From: an uncultured Treponema sp.
GTDB lineage: Bacteria > Spirochaetota > Spirochaetia > Treponematales > Treponemataceae
Assembly: GCF_946187725.1 (NCBI RefSeq)
Contig: NZ_CAMHSK010000009.1
Span: 1 to 64,000 of the forward strand
Direction: 5' to 3'
Length of the DNA stretch: 64,000 bases
The position numbers were made by a program, and so were the translations under genes. Positions 45,401 to 52,622 of the stretch are shown piece by piece (within the stretch, counting starts at the first letter, position 1; every line of letters begins with the position of its first letter). The notes under the pieces were generated by a model that saw only the letters and a list, made by a program, of their open reading frames with translations, was not told the DNA's origin and did not search any database.

Positions 45401-48400
45401 TGTTTCAGGCATAACTTTGGAGAACGGAAAAAAATATCTTCTCGTGCGGGTTCGTGCAATAGACGCTGATGACAACACTAGAAAATATACTAATCCGAAT
45501 GTTGTTAAAATTGACAATGTTGCTCCATATTTTAAGAACCTCAAGCTCGTTCAGTATGGAAAAAATGCCACTGCAAGTGTAAGCAAAACTCCTGTCACGG
45601 AACGAGAGTATGTTTCGGGTATGTACATCAGCAACATTACTGCAGAAAAGAATGGTACATGGTACCTCTATGCTGAAGTTGAAAGTCATTCTGATATTAA
45701 GAGTATCACGGCGGACACCCAGGCTTCTGAAACTGCGACGGTAATTCCTTTGTCAGACACGACAACATTTGTCTCAAATACGGAAAAAGTATATGCCACA
45801 GGTAGCGGAACATCTTACAAATTGCTCATTCCGTTGAATACAACTGAGTCTGGTGTTATTTATTCGATGTTGAAAGCTGATAATGTTAGCGATGGAGCAC
45901 CTACAGGCGAGCAAACAATCAAAATCAACATTGACTCAACAGCACCGAGTCTTTACACGACTGGCGGTTCTGAGACACTGGATGCCACTTCCACAAATGA
46001 TGGACAGGGAACCCTGCGAATCAAGAGCCAGAACAAGATTCTTGGTACAAATTCTGAAAGCAATGCTGTAATCGAAAACTCAGACGGCTACTTCTCACTC
46101 GGTGACACTGTTAAGGAAGCTGGTTCAGGCTTGGCTTGGCTTGCCTTCTATTTTGAAAATGACATCAAGGGCATGGTCTATGATCCGATGATTAAGGTCT
46201 CTGACAGCACTTACGGTGGAACGACTTTTGCGGCAAGTTCAGAAAATCTTTCGAGCGGAAGCGTTTACATCAACTCTGACAATCTTGCTGCTCTTTATTT
46301 GACAGACGTAACTCGTGGTTCTGATACGACATTCTCTCTGACAGCAGCAAATGACCATGTTCGGATTGGCGGTCTTGTTAAAATCGGTGGAACTTACCAC
46401 ACGATTAGCGGCGTGGACGAAAGGACTGTTACATTCACACCGGCAGTTTCGACTTCATTCACTACTGTTGAACTTATTTATGCTCAGGTTGTTGACCATG
46501 CTGTAACCGAGAATATCGTAGTTGATTATGATGACAATGATATTGGAACTGAGCGAATCGAAAGCGATGACGGCGACGGAATGTGCGAGAACCTTACCCA
46601 GCAGGGCTCTTACTACAACTGGAGCGCAATGGTTGATTCAAACAATATTCCTGACGGCACGACATATATCCGCCTGGTTGCAATGGACAATGCGGGCAAC
46701 CTCTCTCACGGAAAAATTGCCTCAATGGTTGCAAACAACCGTCCGCGTCTCACAAAGGTCTTCATCGGAACTGACTTGAACGGCAACGGCAAGTATGACT
46801 TTGATGCAGATGATGGAGATGCACCGGTCGTTTCAACAAGCAATAAAACCCGCACAAAGAGCGGCACAAGCTTTGGAGAATTCAACTATTACACCGCATA
46901 CAACACCCGAAGCGGCGCTGCCCAGTCAAAAGTCACTCTTGATTCTAGTGCATTCAAGGTAATCTCAGGCCTTTGTATCGTTCCTGAATTCACCGGCGGC
47001 AACGGAAGCCTCAAATACACCCTGACAAACGGCAGTGATTTGAATCCATATGCAGGCGGCGAATTGAAGGAAATGGTTCCGCGAAATTCTTCTACTGCAA
47101 GCGATGCAACTATGGAGAAGAAGGGGGAATCTGATACAAATTACTATATCAACAATGTCGGAAAACTCTCGCTTTTCGGAAACACGGCAATAACTGACGG
47201 TGACAATAAAAACGCCGTTGCTTACGGAATTAGTGATTCGGAAAGCGGAAACAACTATAAGGACTTCGGCGGAATCGTAATCGCTGATGGTAATGCTGTA
47301 ATTTCGGGAAGCGACGGTGCAACAAACAATGTAAAAGTCACATTCTTCGACAATACTGACAGCACAGACGGTGCGGCTCATGCAGACGGACAGTGGGCGA
47401 CACTCGTGATTCCTGTAACAATCAAATCAAGCGACACGACCGTTCCACAGCCAAAGATTAAGCCGTTCCATTGGGCAGATTCAACTGACAACAGCCTCTA
47501 TGTTAAAAAAGATTCAAACAATGTATATCAGGCTGCTTCTGCAACAGAAAAGAACGGCGTGATTGCAGGACACATTGAACTTGAAGGTGCTTTGCCGACT
47601 GGTTCAAACTTGACGGCTGATTTGCCGAAAGTATCGGGCATCATAAAGGTTGAGGGAACGATTTTTGATGATGTCCGACTTGAAGCAATCAGCATGAGCA
47701 TATTCGGTGGGGCAAACACAAAAGTTGCTTCGTATACAAGCGGTGCTTGGGGAACCGCAACTTCTTTGCCGACAGGACTTGTTTCATTCACGGCAGTTGA
47801 TGAGGACATGAGTCAGAAAGGACACACAGTTAAGTACACGGCCGTCATTGATACGGAAAAGCTTTCTGTAAGCGGATACCCTGTCGGAAAAGCGCAGTGG
47901 ATTACTGTGGGCGCAAGCGACTGGAAGCACAACTATGTGACTTCGAACGCTAGTGTTACAGGCGGAAGTGCGCCATTTACAGTTGGTGACGGTACTTCGA
48001 CTGCTGTAACACCTGCTCAGACAAAAAGTGCAACAAACACAAACTGCTATCAGATGGATGTCGTGCCGTATGTTACGGAAATTGTGACACATTTGAGTGC
48101 ATTCTCCGGAACGGCTCACAGTGTTTACGCACGCACAGCACATGGTCACTATCCGTGTTATGAAGGGGAGACAATTGAGTTCAAGGGCTACAACCTTGGA
48201 AGCGGAAAGGCAAAGGTCGTGATTCAGGGAATGACAGCTGGTGGCGATGCACTTTCGGAAGCAAACAAAATTACTCTCACAGCTACAAGCACTGGAAAAA
48301 CAGGTGCTGTTTCCGGGGCAATTTCTCTTAGCGTGAACGGAATTCCTGCGATGAACAACATCAACACAAACAATGCATGTGGTTCATACACGACAGAAGA

Positions 48401-50198
48401 TACAGGAAGGGCTTACACCGATGACAATTATGCTCACTGTTACAACCGCCAGCCGAACGGAGTGAACAACAACACACTCACCGACGACCTTGAACTTGAT
48501 GTATGGCAGTTCAAGAATGCAGCTAAACCTGTAAACGGTGGAGCAGAGCGCGTAACGATGAAGATTCGCCCAACTGACGGAACTCCAGGATTCAGCTATG
48601 CGAACTCGGTATTGTATTTCAGTATGCCGGGATATAATGCTGACCATACCAATGACACTGCATGGCGTTCAGAAAATGGTACAATTAATGGTACATATGC
48701 TTCTCAGATACCATTCGGAATGAACTACGGTGGTTTCAGTCATAACTCATTCACATTTGATAACCAGGGATATTCTTATGGTGCGGCAATGTGTACAGAC
48801 ACAAATAATGCATCTCAGTCAGCATTTTTCCAGTTCTTTAGTAAGGAAACTCCACTTCCTTACAATTCTTACGACCAGAACATGAATTATGCAAACGAAG
48901 CAAATGCCAGCCGACTTGATTCTTCAACGATGAATGTCGGCACAGATAATTCTCAGAACTGGCAGTGCAACATTAACCGAATTCAGTCAATCAGCATGGA
49001 AACTTCTAATTTAAATGGAACTGCTGCAGCAACTGATGAGGCTCCTGTTTATGTTTTCATGGCATATTATGATGCAATTGTTAAGCAGGTTCGTTTCCGA
49101 TGGGGAACGGTCGGCGGCTATTCTGACTCAATCGACGGAAAATCAAATAATAATAATCAAGACACATTCAGCACACGAAAAAACAATGCTTACGGTCTGG
49201 ATGATATTCATGACTCGAAGTACACAGGCCGTGCAGAAGATGGAAAAAATGCTGGTGGATGTCGTCCAAGCTATCTTGCAGATTCTTTCGTTAAGTACAG
49301 CAACACAAATAATGGCGGCATCCCAATCCAGGTAATTGCTGCCAGCGGCATGGCTTACAGCGGTATACACAATTCTATTTACAATAAAATGGAGTACACC
49401 GCCGGACAGTATGTTTCTCTTTCAATTCTTGGAAAAGATACTGCAAGTCCAACAGCCTGTGTATTCTGGTATGACGGTTCCAAACTCATGATGGCCTACA
49501 ACAGCTCACCGACCACAAGCAATTCATGGACTTACAAAACTGTCGACACCGACGGCGGCCTGCATGTTAAGTCGGCCGTTGACAGTGACGGAGGAATCCA
49601 TCTCGCTTACTACACTTCAAACGGCGGTAACTTGAAGTACGCATATTTGAGCGGTGTTACAGCGGACCCACAGATTGCTACAGTTGATGCGAACGGTGCC
49701 GTTGGTACAAAGTGTACGATTGATGTTGCAAAAGTTGGCGGAAATCAAGTTCCGTACATCACATATCAGATGATTGGTGGTGTTTACACTTACAACGCAA
49801 AGATTGCTTACCGAACAAACTTTACTTCAACGACTGTACCAAATGGTGCGGACAGCAAAGATATGTTCACTGGTGACTGGGAAGTTTCTGTAATCCCAAC
49901 GGAATCAAGCCGACTTTTGAACGACGACACAATCAATGTCGGTCTCTGGCGAGATTCAAACGGTGCGGCACAGGCATTCACATCAAATGCTTACTGGAAA
50001 GAAAGCGACAAATGGTTCAATGCTGCAACGAGTGCAACTCTCGGAACTCTCACTAACGGTGAAGATGGTGCGACTGGTGTTTCTAATAACACAATGAATG
50101 TCGGAAACCCATCGCTCATCTACGGTAACAACACCGCAAACCCAATCGTCGGTTACGGCATTGAGTCTGGTGCAATCGAAATGGCCCAGAAAAAATAG
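36486..50198 (+). CDS. Giant (4570-residue) lipoprotein of tandem Ig-like modules
   Basis: A 13.7-kb gene for an exported lipoprotein: signal peptide with lipobox LASC (Cys31). It consists of about 20 tandem beta-sandwich modules, each boundary marked by a D-x-T/S-x-P phrase such as VDTEPPSLTI, IDRTPPLVKI, VDTDAPTVSM or IDSTAPSLY, and by YxxAxDxAGN strands, as in bacterial Ig-like/adhesin repeats. The last ~650 residues differ: WxYKTVDTDGGLHVKSAVDSDGG and LKYAYLSG suggest a beta-propeller-like domain. GGAGG lies before the ATG. The likely role is a long surface adhesin or fibre. No sortase or autotransporter signal was seen. It is unbroken despite its length, so it is under selection. Confidence 0.85.
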   Translation: MKKVLPKVFAVTTVFAKIGFFAISLFALASCGEDSGLGSSVDTEPPSLTITYPPSSAVVNGSFVFSGTATDDKQIASVSISVADSLGKEVYNVETIPERDGSWSVELNKYDSSNPAYYNGWQFADGTYKISAIAYDNAGRKSGLIPHTLSVDNTPPVLVLTKPTSVGSDDAQTYGQAVLLQGSVSEMSNGGKFNLTVDFYNENGKYLLSSTFENIIDMSSANPLTIAQYYPESARPSSESDANWEKWNNYKTIYGIDYIKAYEEYRDGKSSQKPDDKTFYFTVTANDTALNYTNKKSQEGTGSGNATSVYYRGTPEMLKLIEGKSIQNFSVLSLQNYLNKTDSTYADNADLKKILDEAASVSAKLEDSSSRTLLDSSKDISDSIKNTDTKDGSVYLNFQVNPLNNPTYSINGYLVDESKVSENEYSSGTEEGVSAGFHRYFMDSNLTVSVSPGRDETQLKPATVSFFMNNTDPASTDDQILVWTWNKETAIAYAMKKNSVGREAATAAIEALTAASTEYRYTPTRSEAILSSMSIDTTLGEEDGLVSGKTYILSAEGEDNDGNALVPVKTAGYGIWAAMNAEPPEVSFGDTDSTTNTNLAQDSVINSISRESPLHFTGNALSAVALNENDGLTYAVTLTDSSDSKRTVTIEGTAAFSTEDTRNPFNYAWNFDFPAATLSEEKFAEIQEIYANEGRYKLEIFVWGKSVGGKSKESRSLIVDTKKPVVRNLSVTNSYAKNGVTYISGKSDFKISGSSSDNYELASTVWKVSGTDKDGKLIKIEGGIEKSENWEVTVTSEQLKDFVSVDEISDITVSAYGTDIAGNVGEEAVLSIEIDATAPVLKSDKIGGTAYSGNGSWQKSTTIGVEGEITENQSGVKAVYYQIEPSDSASDFVRMTSENAANVQHGGVIYTVSGDSSDSFTQTLEFKTGTSTLRYAIADNLGNVSEVYERTIKTDSSSPVVSELESGNPERTSFSTAQFGNSASKFSFAYYISDSESGVNADSISVKVNDKTVSASDDTYGTLRADYIEEKSAYLVKVTLKDSEFNENDLYTVTSNVSDVAGNSAQNQVGIFSIDRTPPLVKIRQESGSNLFVREGKTVSATVSDVGGISEITWAVFEKGENADYDSNPNPVETGTAEAGTSADITVHFDKKAEDDTTYIFESDKEYVICVKAKDEAGNEGAYSASSAYIVDRDGPIFDDEHDGLKGSDWFNSTTIVVSGKWNDGSKGSGATTLYYQLNGENALTQENYEEVGKPVAIDSKGNFSVNIADFKSSDANKLLYVAVDLVGNVSEVKEHVIKVDTSKPIFRDATVDLQGNYPELTVETQEAIKDDEKTFKVAVCDTGSGITNSESQKKFSATVAGLSENPALERPIWISYEPDETPASGYQSSGVVTVTIKKNLINALQEGVANEVLLTAEDNAANFTTTTIGYIKTDVSAPRVTVQLESGKNLYVNGQKTVNATITDQGTIKKIEWAVFQKREDRKYDTDGITPVKSGELTGNAITNSPSVTVDFNEKVDENYLFKDSEEYVICVKADDTAGNSGVYELKTGDNGNLYGGGISNVYRVDRTGPDLSEDKISDAGYDSSKWLNANVLTVNGTWTDSYGAGSSVTGSGASALYYVLTQTEISEISASAIAGSALRKTVAIDDNGTYTTNISGFKTGNNYLYYVASDYAGNLSAVKSHTIKIDTKAPDAVSDVTVNESAVDSANSFYTNKTKALTNPVDAMSISFTVADETGGSGIDTNRVYVLPYKKVSNEENDNTEIAGNKADLSSGTNGTFTFSISSSKIENSGSVYARIYDKAGNASDVNLFAFVVDTTSPQIQNYTVADEKPGFAAYKKTKDGDENHFYVHSGNSHTFTLSGVATDNLGIEKVELTLKDSAGAVLSGYPKTSSDVSNWKFEEESLSGVASALIEVTDKAGNTVEQTIAFTQDVTSPVAKHEYDAKKKDLYFRVGEFDNDLDEIKKLVTGATTLDNNLDKDVGGKYSAGTWGTASTITIRGYWTEEGSGVKTIYYKIFNDVPTAEQITEFNTKYAQTGESDGNFAPCAEVTKRVVYTKSLNDDGSTNEQGTAEIPYSFKTAIPGFNSEKNYLLLVAVDNVGNAAIDTLGADKADGVTTDVTSENWNSGLAAFSLNVDTVAPSLTSSTSGSQYTNKITPIKVSFGDTDEAKGIVTDASSGVKSVVLSIEDVADSSVTVESSELVEDSTDKTKKYWKATIPTDILSKLSSGTYNVNATVKDNAGNKADSTIFTLQVDTDAPTVSMVTPTYNATTASAVNGKISVKGTSEYTGAAPSKFALYYTTTEPKSTATNESGTPLSALTPITLDGTTSSATEITDLSKITSWEIKNFDSYAVFGDDTTSAAKDIYIVPVVYDVAGNCNIYREEVTETTNGETVTQTVTRSYSYTEGTNFFKYSVDKNSDRPIITLGNCDVSGTALKSTSKAYGTIEDDDGLTGLHLFYIAKGNSVPSAFPTVENGSVTLNGWKECPLTSGSWDIDSGVEGHFSYYLYAIDAEGGKFWSTAESALSQMYVYNGVNDKSEKKDEKVGLSFSADLNPPEIESVEIAHKSLPADFVAQGNETGWSAVTETFGPTDKSLYLKVVVSEFIGLKEKDNLTESDTTLLARLSIPTVTIGGTNVTPNLKSVASETKSKTVGDKTDTTYYTFLFDAIDLSTLNLTGAKTAKVVVTDKSGFTGQGTIGINYDRTAPSIKIISPTAAISDAVISATSVKGTAFDDYSSIQKLEYVIPANGQSYTTDSDNWITIGSSTGTWEIEFDSGSTESPSSLLYYAANHDDYVGVEEVSEGLGIYAIPFYFRTTDSVGNVEVHKTYSEKSGESSVSKPFIVYANPDGGKPSAWINAPETGITTSGTVTIYGGAMDNISVKTVCVQIDANGDGVINDDDYTYLMATNEGETQPNYEVFGLEAGSLVESTVKDGEKQNDWYIKASGTNSWKVILNTNKIPSYEVSAGGSGTTVSGITLENGKKYLLVRVRAIDADDNTRKYTNPNVVKIDNVAPYFKNLKLVQYGKNATASVSKTPVTEREYVSGMYISNITAEKNGTWYLYAEVESHSDIKSITADTQASETATVIPLSDTTTFVSNTEKVYATGSGTSYKLLIPLNTTESGVIYSMLKADNVSDGAPTGEQTIKINIDSTAPSLYTTGGSETLDATSTNDGQGTLRIKSQNKILGTNSESNAVIENSDGYFSLGDTVKEAGSGLAWLAFYFENDIKGMVYDPMIKVSDSTYGGTTFAASSENLSSGSVYINSDNLAALYLTDVTRGSDTTFSLTAANDHVRIGGLVKIGGTYHTISGVDERTVTFTPAVSTSFTTVELIYAQVVDHAVTENIVVDYDDNDIGTERIESDDGDGMCENLTQQGSYYNWSAMVDSNNIPDGTTYIRLVAMDNAGNLSHGKIASMVANNRPRLTKVFIGTDLNGNGKYDFDADDGDAPVVSTSNKTRTKSGTSFGEFNYYTAYNTRSGAAQSKVTLDSSAFKVISGLCIVPEFTGGNGSLKYTLTNGSDLNPYAGGELKEMVPRNSSTASDATMEKKGESDTNYYINNVGKLSLFGNTAITDGDNKNAVAYGISDSESGNNYKDFGGIVIADGNAVISGSDGATNNVKVTFFDNTDSTDGAAHADGQWATLVIPVTIKSSDTTVPQPKIKPFHWADSTDNSLYVKKDSNNVYQAASATEKNGVIAGHIELEGALPTGSNLTADLPKVSGIIKVEGTIFDDVRLEAISMSIFGGANTKVASYTSGAWGTATSLPTGLVSFTAVDEDMSQKGHTVKYTAVIDTEKLSVSGYPVGKAQWITVGASDWKHNYVTSNASVTGGSAPFTVGDGTSTAVTPAQTKSATNTNCYQMDVVPYVTEIVTHLSAFSGTAHSVYARTAHGHYPCYEGETIEFKGYNLGSGKAKVVIQGMTAGGDALSEANKITLTATSTGKTGAVSGAISLSVNGIPAMNNINTNNACGSYTTEDTGRAYTDDNYAHCYNRQPNGVNNNTLTDDLELDVWQFKNAAKPVNGGAERVTMKIRPTDGTPGFSYANSVLYFSMPGYNADHTNDTAWRSENGTINGTYASQIPFGMNYGGFSHNSFTFDNQGYSYGAAMCTDTNNASQSAFFQFFSKETPLPYNSYDQNMNYANEANASRLDSSTMNVGTDNSQNWQCNINRIQSISMETSNLNGTAAATDEAPVYVFMAYYDAIVKQVRFRWGTVGGYSDSIDGKSNNNNQDTFSTRKNNAYGLDDIHDSKYTGRAEDGKNAGGCRPSYLADSFVKYSNTNNGGIPIQVIAASGMAYSGIHNSIYNKMEYTAGQYVSLSILGKDTASPTACVFWYDGSKLMMAYNSSPTTSNSWTYKTVDTDGGLHVKSAVDSDGGIHLAYYTSNGGNLKYAYLSGVTADPQIATVDANGAVGTKCTIDVAKVGGNQVPYITYQMIGGVYTYNAKIAYRTNFTSTTVPNGADSKDMFTGDWEVSVIPTESSRLLNDDTINVGLWRDSNGAAQAFTSNAYWKESDKWFNAATSATLGTLTNGEDGATGVSNNTMNVGNPSLIYGNNTANPIVGYGIESGAIEMAQKK

Positions 50199-50207
50199 GC
50201 GGTCATT

Positions 50208-51095
50208 TTAATCATCTGACTCAACTCGCGATTTGCCCTGTTTCCTATATTCATTCGGAGACAGGGCAAATTTTCTGCGGAATAGGCTTATGAAGTATGA
50301 GAGATTTTCAAATCCGTTTTCAAAGGCGATTTGCGTGACGCTTTTTGTGCTTTGCAAAAGTTCTTCGGCTGAAAGCTCTAGCCTGTAATCGTTCAGGTAT
50401 TGAATAAATGCCATCCCGGTCTGCTCCTTAAACATCTTCATGAAGCGGCTTGGCGAAAGATTCGTGAGTTTTGCGGCTTCTTCTACGGCGATATTCCTTG
50501 AAAAATTCTCCTGAATGAACGAAAGAACTTTTTTAAGCCGGATTCTTTTTTCGTAGGATGACGGCGTTTCGTTTGGTGCCCCTACCTGGTTTTTGAGATG
50601 ATGCATCACCTCAAAGAGCCGTGCTTTGATTAGAAGCGCATTTTCTTCATAACAATCATGCGGAATATCAACAAGATTTTTTAGCAATGGGAGCAGTTTT
50701 TGATTCAGTTCGCTTCCTTTTTCGACATGAATTTCCTTGAGTTTCGAATTTTCTGAAAAATTCTGGAAAAATGCCCTGCTGCAAAAAGATTCGGGATTTT
50801 CTTCCAGAAAAGAAAAGTCAAAAAGGATATTGTGGTAAGCCATAAAATCTTCGTCTTTGCGCGCGATTGAATGAACCTGCTCCGGCGGAATCAATATGAT
50901 GTCGTCTTTCTGGCAAAGGAATTTTTCTCCCTGCACGGTTATGTAGCCCGTTCCGTAAGTCAGAAAGATGATTTCAAATTCCCGGTGCCAGTGCAGCGGA
51001 TACCCAGAAAGCCATTCTGGAATCCTGCCCTGATATATTGCGAAAGGAAAGCTCTTCTTTCCGTGTTCTTTTAATTCTCTTAGTGTCTGTTTCAT
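50208..51095 (-). CDS. AraC-family transcription regulator
   Basis: A 295-residue regulator. The N-terminal cupin (about 25-120) has HWHREFEIIFLTYGTGYI and HSIARKDEDF. The C-terminal pair of HTH motifs (about 190-285) shows VEEAAKLTNLSPSRFMKMFKEQTG and the family signature IAFENGFENLSYFISLFRRKFALSPNEYRKQ. It probably binds a small sugar-like or antimicrobial ligand. It is divergent from the MATE transporter gene across 78 bp that hold repeated GCCATTTTTCT elements, so the MATE gene is the likely target. Confidence 0.93.
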   Translation of the reverse strand: MKQTLRELKEHGKKSFPFAIYQGRIPEWLSGYPLHWHREFEIIFLTYGTGYITVQGEKFLCQKDDIILIPPEQVHSIARKDEDFMAYHNILFDFSFLEENPESFCSRAFFQNFSENSKLKEIHVEKGSELNQKLLPLLKNLVDIPHDCYEENALLIKARLFEVMHHLKNQVGAPNETPSSYEKRIRLKKVLSFIQENFSRNIAVEEAAKLTNLSPSRFMKMFKEQTGMAFIQYLNDYRLELSAEELLQSTKSVTQIAFENGFENLSYFISLFRRKFALSPNEYRKQGKSRVESDD

Positions 51096-51102
51096 TTAAA
51101 AC

Positions 51103-51159
51103 GCCATTTTTCTGTTATTATTATGCCATTTTTCTTGAAGATTTTGCAATAAAAAGGCA
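51103..51159. promoter_or_regulatory. Probable AraC-type operator repeats
   Basis: GCCATTTTTCT occurs at 51103-51113 and again at 51125-51135, exactly 22 bp apart (two helical turns), and a related inverted copy AAAAAGGCA lies at 51151-51159. Direct repeats at this spacing are typical of AraC-family dimers. They cover the promoters of both divergent genes. Confidence 0.6.
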
Positions 51160-51173
51160 TTATTCTTTTAAAC

Positions 51174-52562
51174 ATGAACGAAAAATCTATTATTTCAAAA
51201 GCATTTCATTTCGACAGGGATTTTAAGGCCCAGCTCATACAGATTGCGCTCCCGGTTACGGTGCAGGTTTTAATCGAAGCATCCCTTTCTTTAATCGATC
51301 AGATTATGATTGGTCGTCTTGGTAGTGAGGCAATTTCTGGAATCGGTCTGGCCGGAAAATTCATCTCGCTGTATCATGTTGTTCTTTCATCGATTGTTTC
51401 TGCGGCCGGCATCCTGATTTCTCAGTATTTTGGTGCAAAAAACAAAAAGGGCATCAATCAGAGCTTCTTTCTTCTATTTTATAGTTCTTTTTTCGTGGCG
51501 GCGGTTTTCTTTACTCTTTCAATTTTCTCTCCGAATCAGATTATGTCGTTTTATTCGAAGGATTACGGAACTGTAGCCGAAGCGTCGGTTTATCTGAAGT
51601 GGCGTACAATCGGCTTTTTTCCGTGCGTGCTCACAATGTTCATTTCTGCAATGCTGCGTAATATGAAGAGGGCAAAACTTCCTGCCTTTGCCGGTGTAGT
51701 TGCAATCTTTTTGAATACGATTTTGAACTGCTTTTTGATTTTCGGCCTGTGGATTTTTCCGAAAATGGGTTCTGCGGGTGCGGCTCTTGCAAGCAGTATC
51801 GCTCAGCTTACCGAAATGCTGATTCTTCTTCTGCTTTTCCTGCGTGAAGAGAAAAAACAGAATTTCGCTCTCAGACCGGTTTTTGCATTTGAAAAGGATT
51901 TTGTTTATAAAGTTGCGAAGATTCTTTTCCCGATTCTTCTCGGTGAATTTATGTGGTCTTTGGGCGAAAACATGTATGCCGTAATTTACGGTCATCTTGG
52001 TACAGAACCTTGTGCCGCAATGACTTTGATGTACCCGATTCAGGGGATTGCAATCGGTGCCCTGTGCGGAGTTTCAAGTGCTGCCGGAATCATTACGGGA
52101 AATTCGCTTGGTGCGAGCGACAACAACAAGGCATGGTCTCAGGCGATGGGATTCGTAAAACTCACTCTTACGGCGGGCATTCTGATTGGAATCGCTGTAA
52201 TCTCGATTTCTCCGCTGTATGTCCGTCTGTTCAATGTCGCGCCAGAAACACGCCTCGTCACAATAAAAATCCTTGTCGCATTCTCGGTCGTGTTCACTGC
52301 AAAAGTTTTCAATATGGTTGTCGGTGGCGGCGTTCTGCAGTCGGGCGGGCAGACAAAATTCCTCACTGCGGTCAACATCATCGGTACATGGGGATTTGGC
52401 GTGCCGCTCGGTTTCATTTCGGCTTATGTTTTCCATCTTCCAATCTGGTGGGTTTATTTTATGCTTTCACTTGAAGAGCTTGTGCGCGTAGGTATCAGCG
52501 TGTGGCTACTTCGCTCACGAAAATGGATGAAAAATGTCACGGAAAATCAGGAAGTTGCCTGA
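51174..52562 (+). CDS. MATE-family efflux transporter
   Basis: A 462-residue inner-membrane protein with about twelve hydrophobic segments in two halves. It opens IALPVTVQVLIEASLSLIDQIMIGRLGSEAISGIGLAGKF, a typical MATE start, and has the second-half counterpart FPILLGEFMWSLGENMYAVIYGHLGTEPCAAMTL. These exchangers export drugs or metabolites against Na+ or H+. It is divergent from the AraC regulator, with shared operator-like repeats. Confidence 0.93.
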   Translation: MNEKSIISKAFHFDRDFKAQLIQIALPVTVQVLIEASLSLIDQIMIGRLGSEAISGIGLAGKFISLYHVVLSSIVSAAGILISQYFGAKNKKGINQSFFLLFYSSFFVAAVFFTLSIFSPNQIMSFYSKDYGTVAEASVYLKWRTIGFFPCVLTMFISAMLRNMKRAKLPAFAGVVAIFLNTILNCFLIFGLWIFPKMGSAGAALASSIAQLTEMLILLLLFLREEKKQNFALRPVFAFEKDFVYKVAKILFPILLGEFMWSLGENMYAVIYGHLGTEPCAAMTLMYPIQGIAIGALCGVSSAAGIITGNSLGASDNNKAWSQAMGFVKLTLTAGILIGIAVISISPLYVRLFNVAPETRLVTIKILVAFSVVFTAKVFNMVVGGGVLQSGGQTKFLTAVNIIGTWGFGVPLGFISAYVFHLPIWWVYFMLSLEELVRVGISVWLLRSRKWMKNVTENQEVA

Positions 52563-52622
52563 TTAGAGGTTTTTTTTGCGGACGGTGGATTTTCTTTTAT
52601 CAAAGTGCTAGAATAGCTGATT

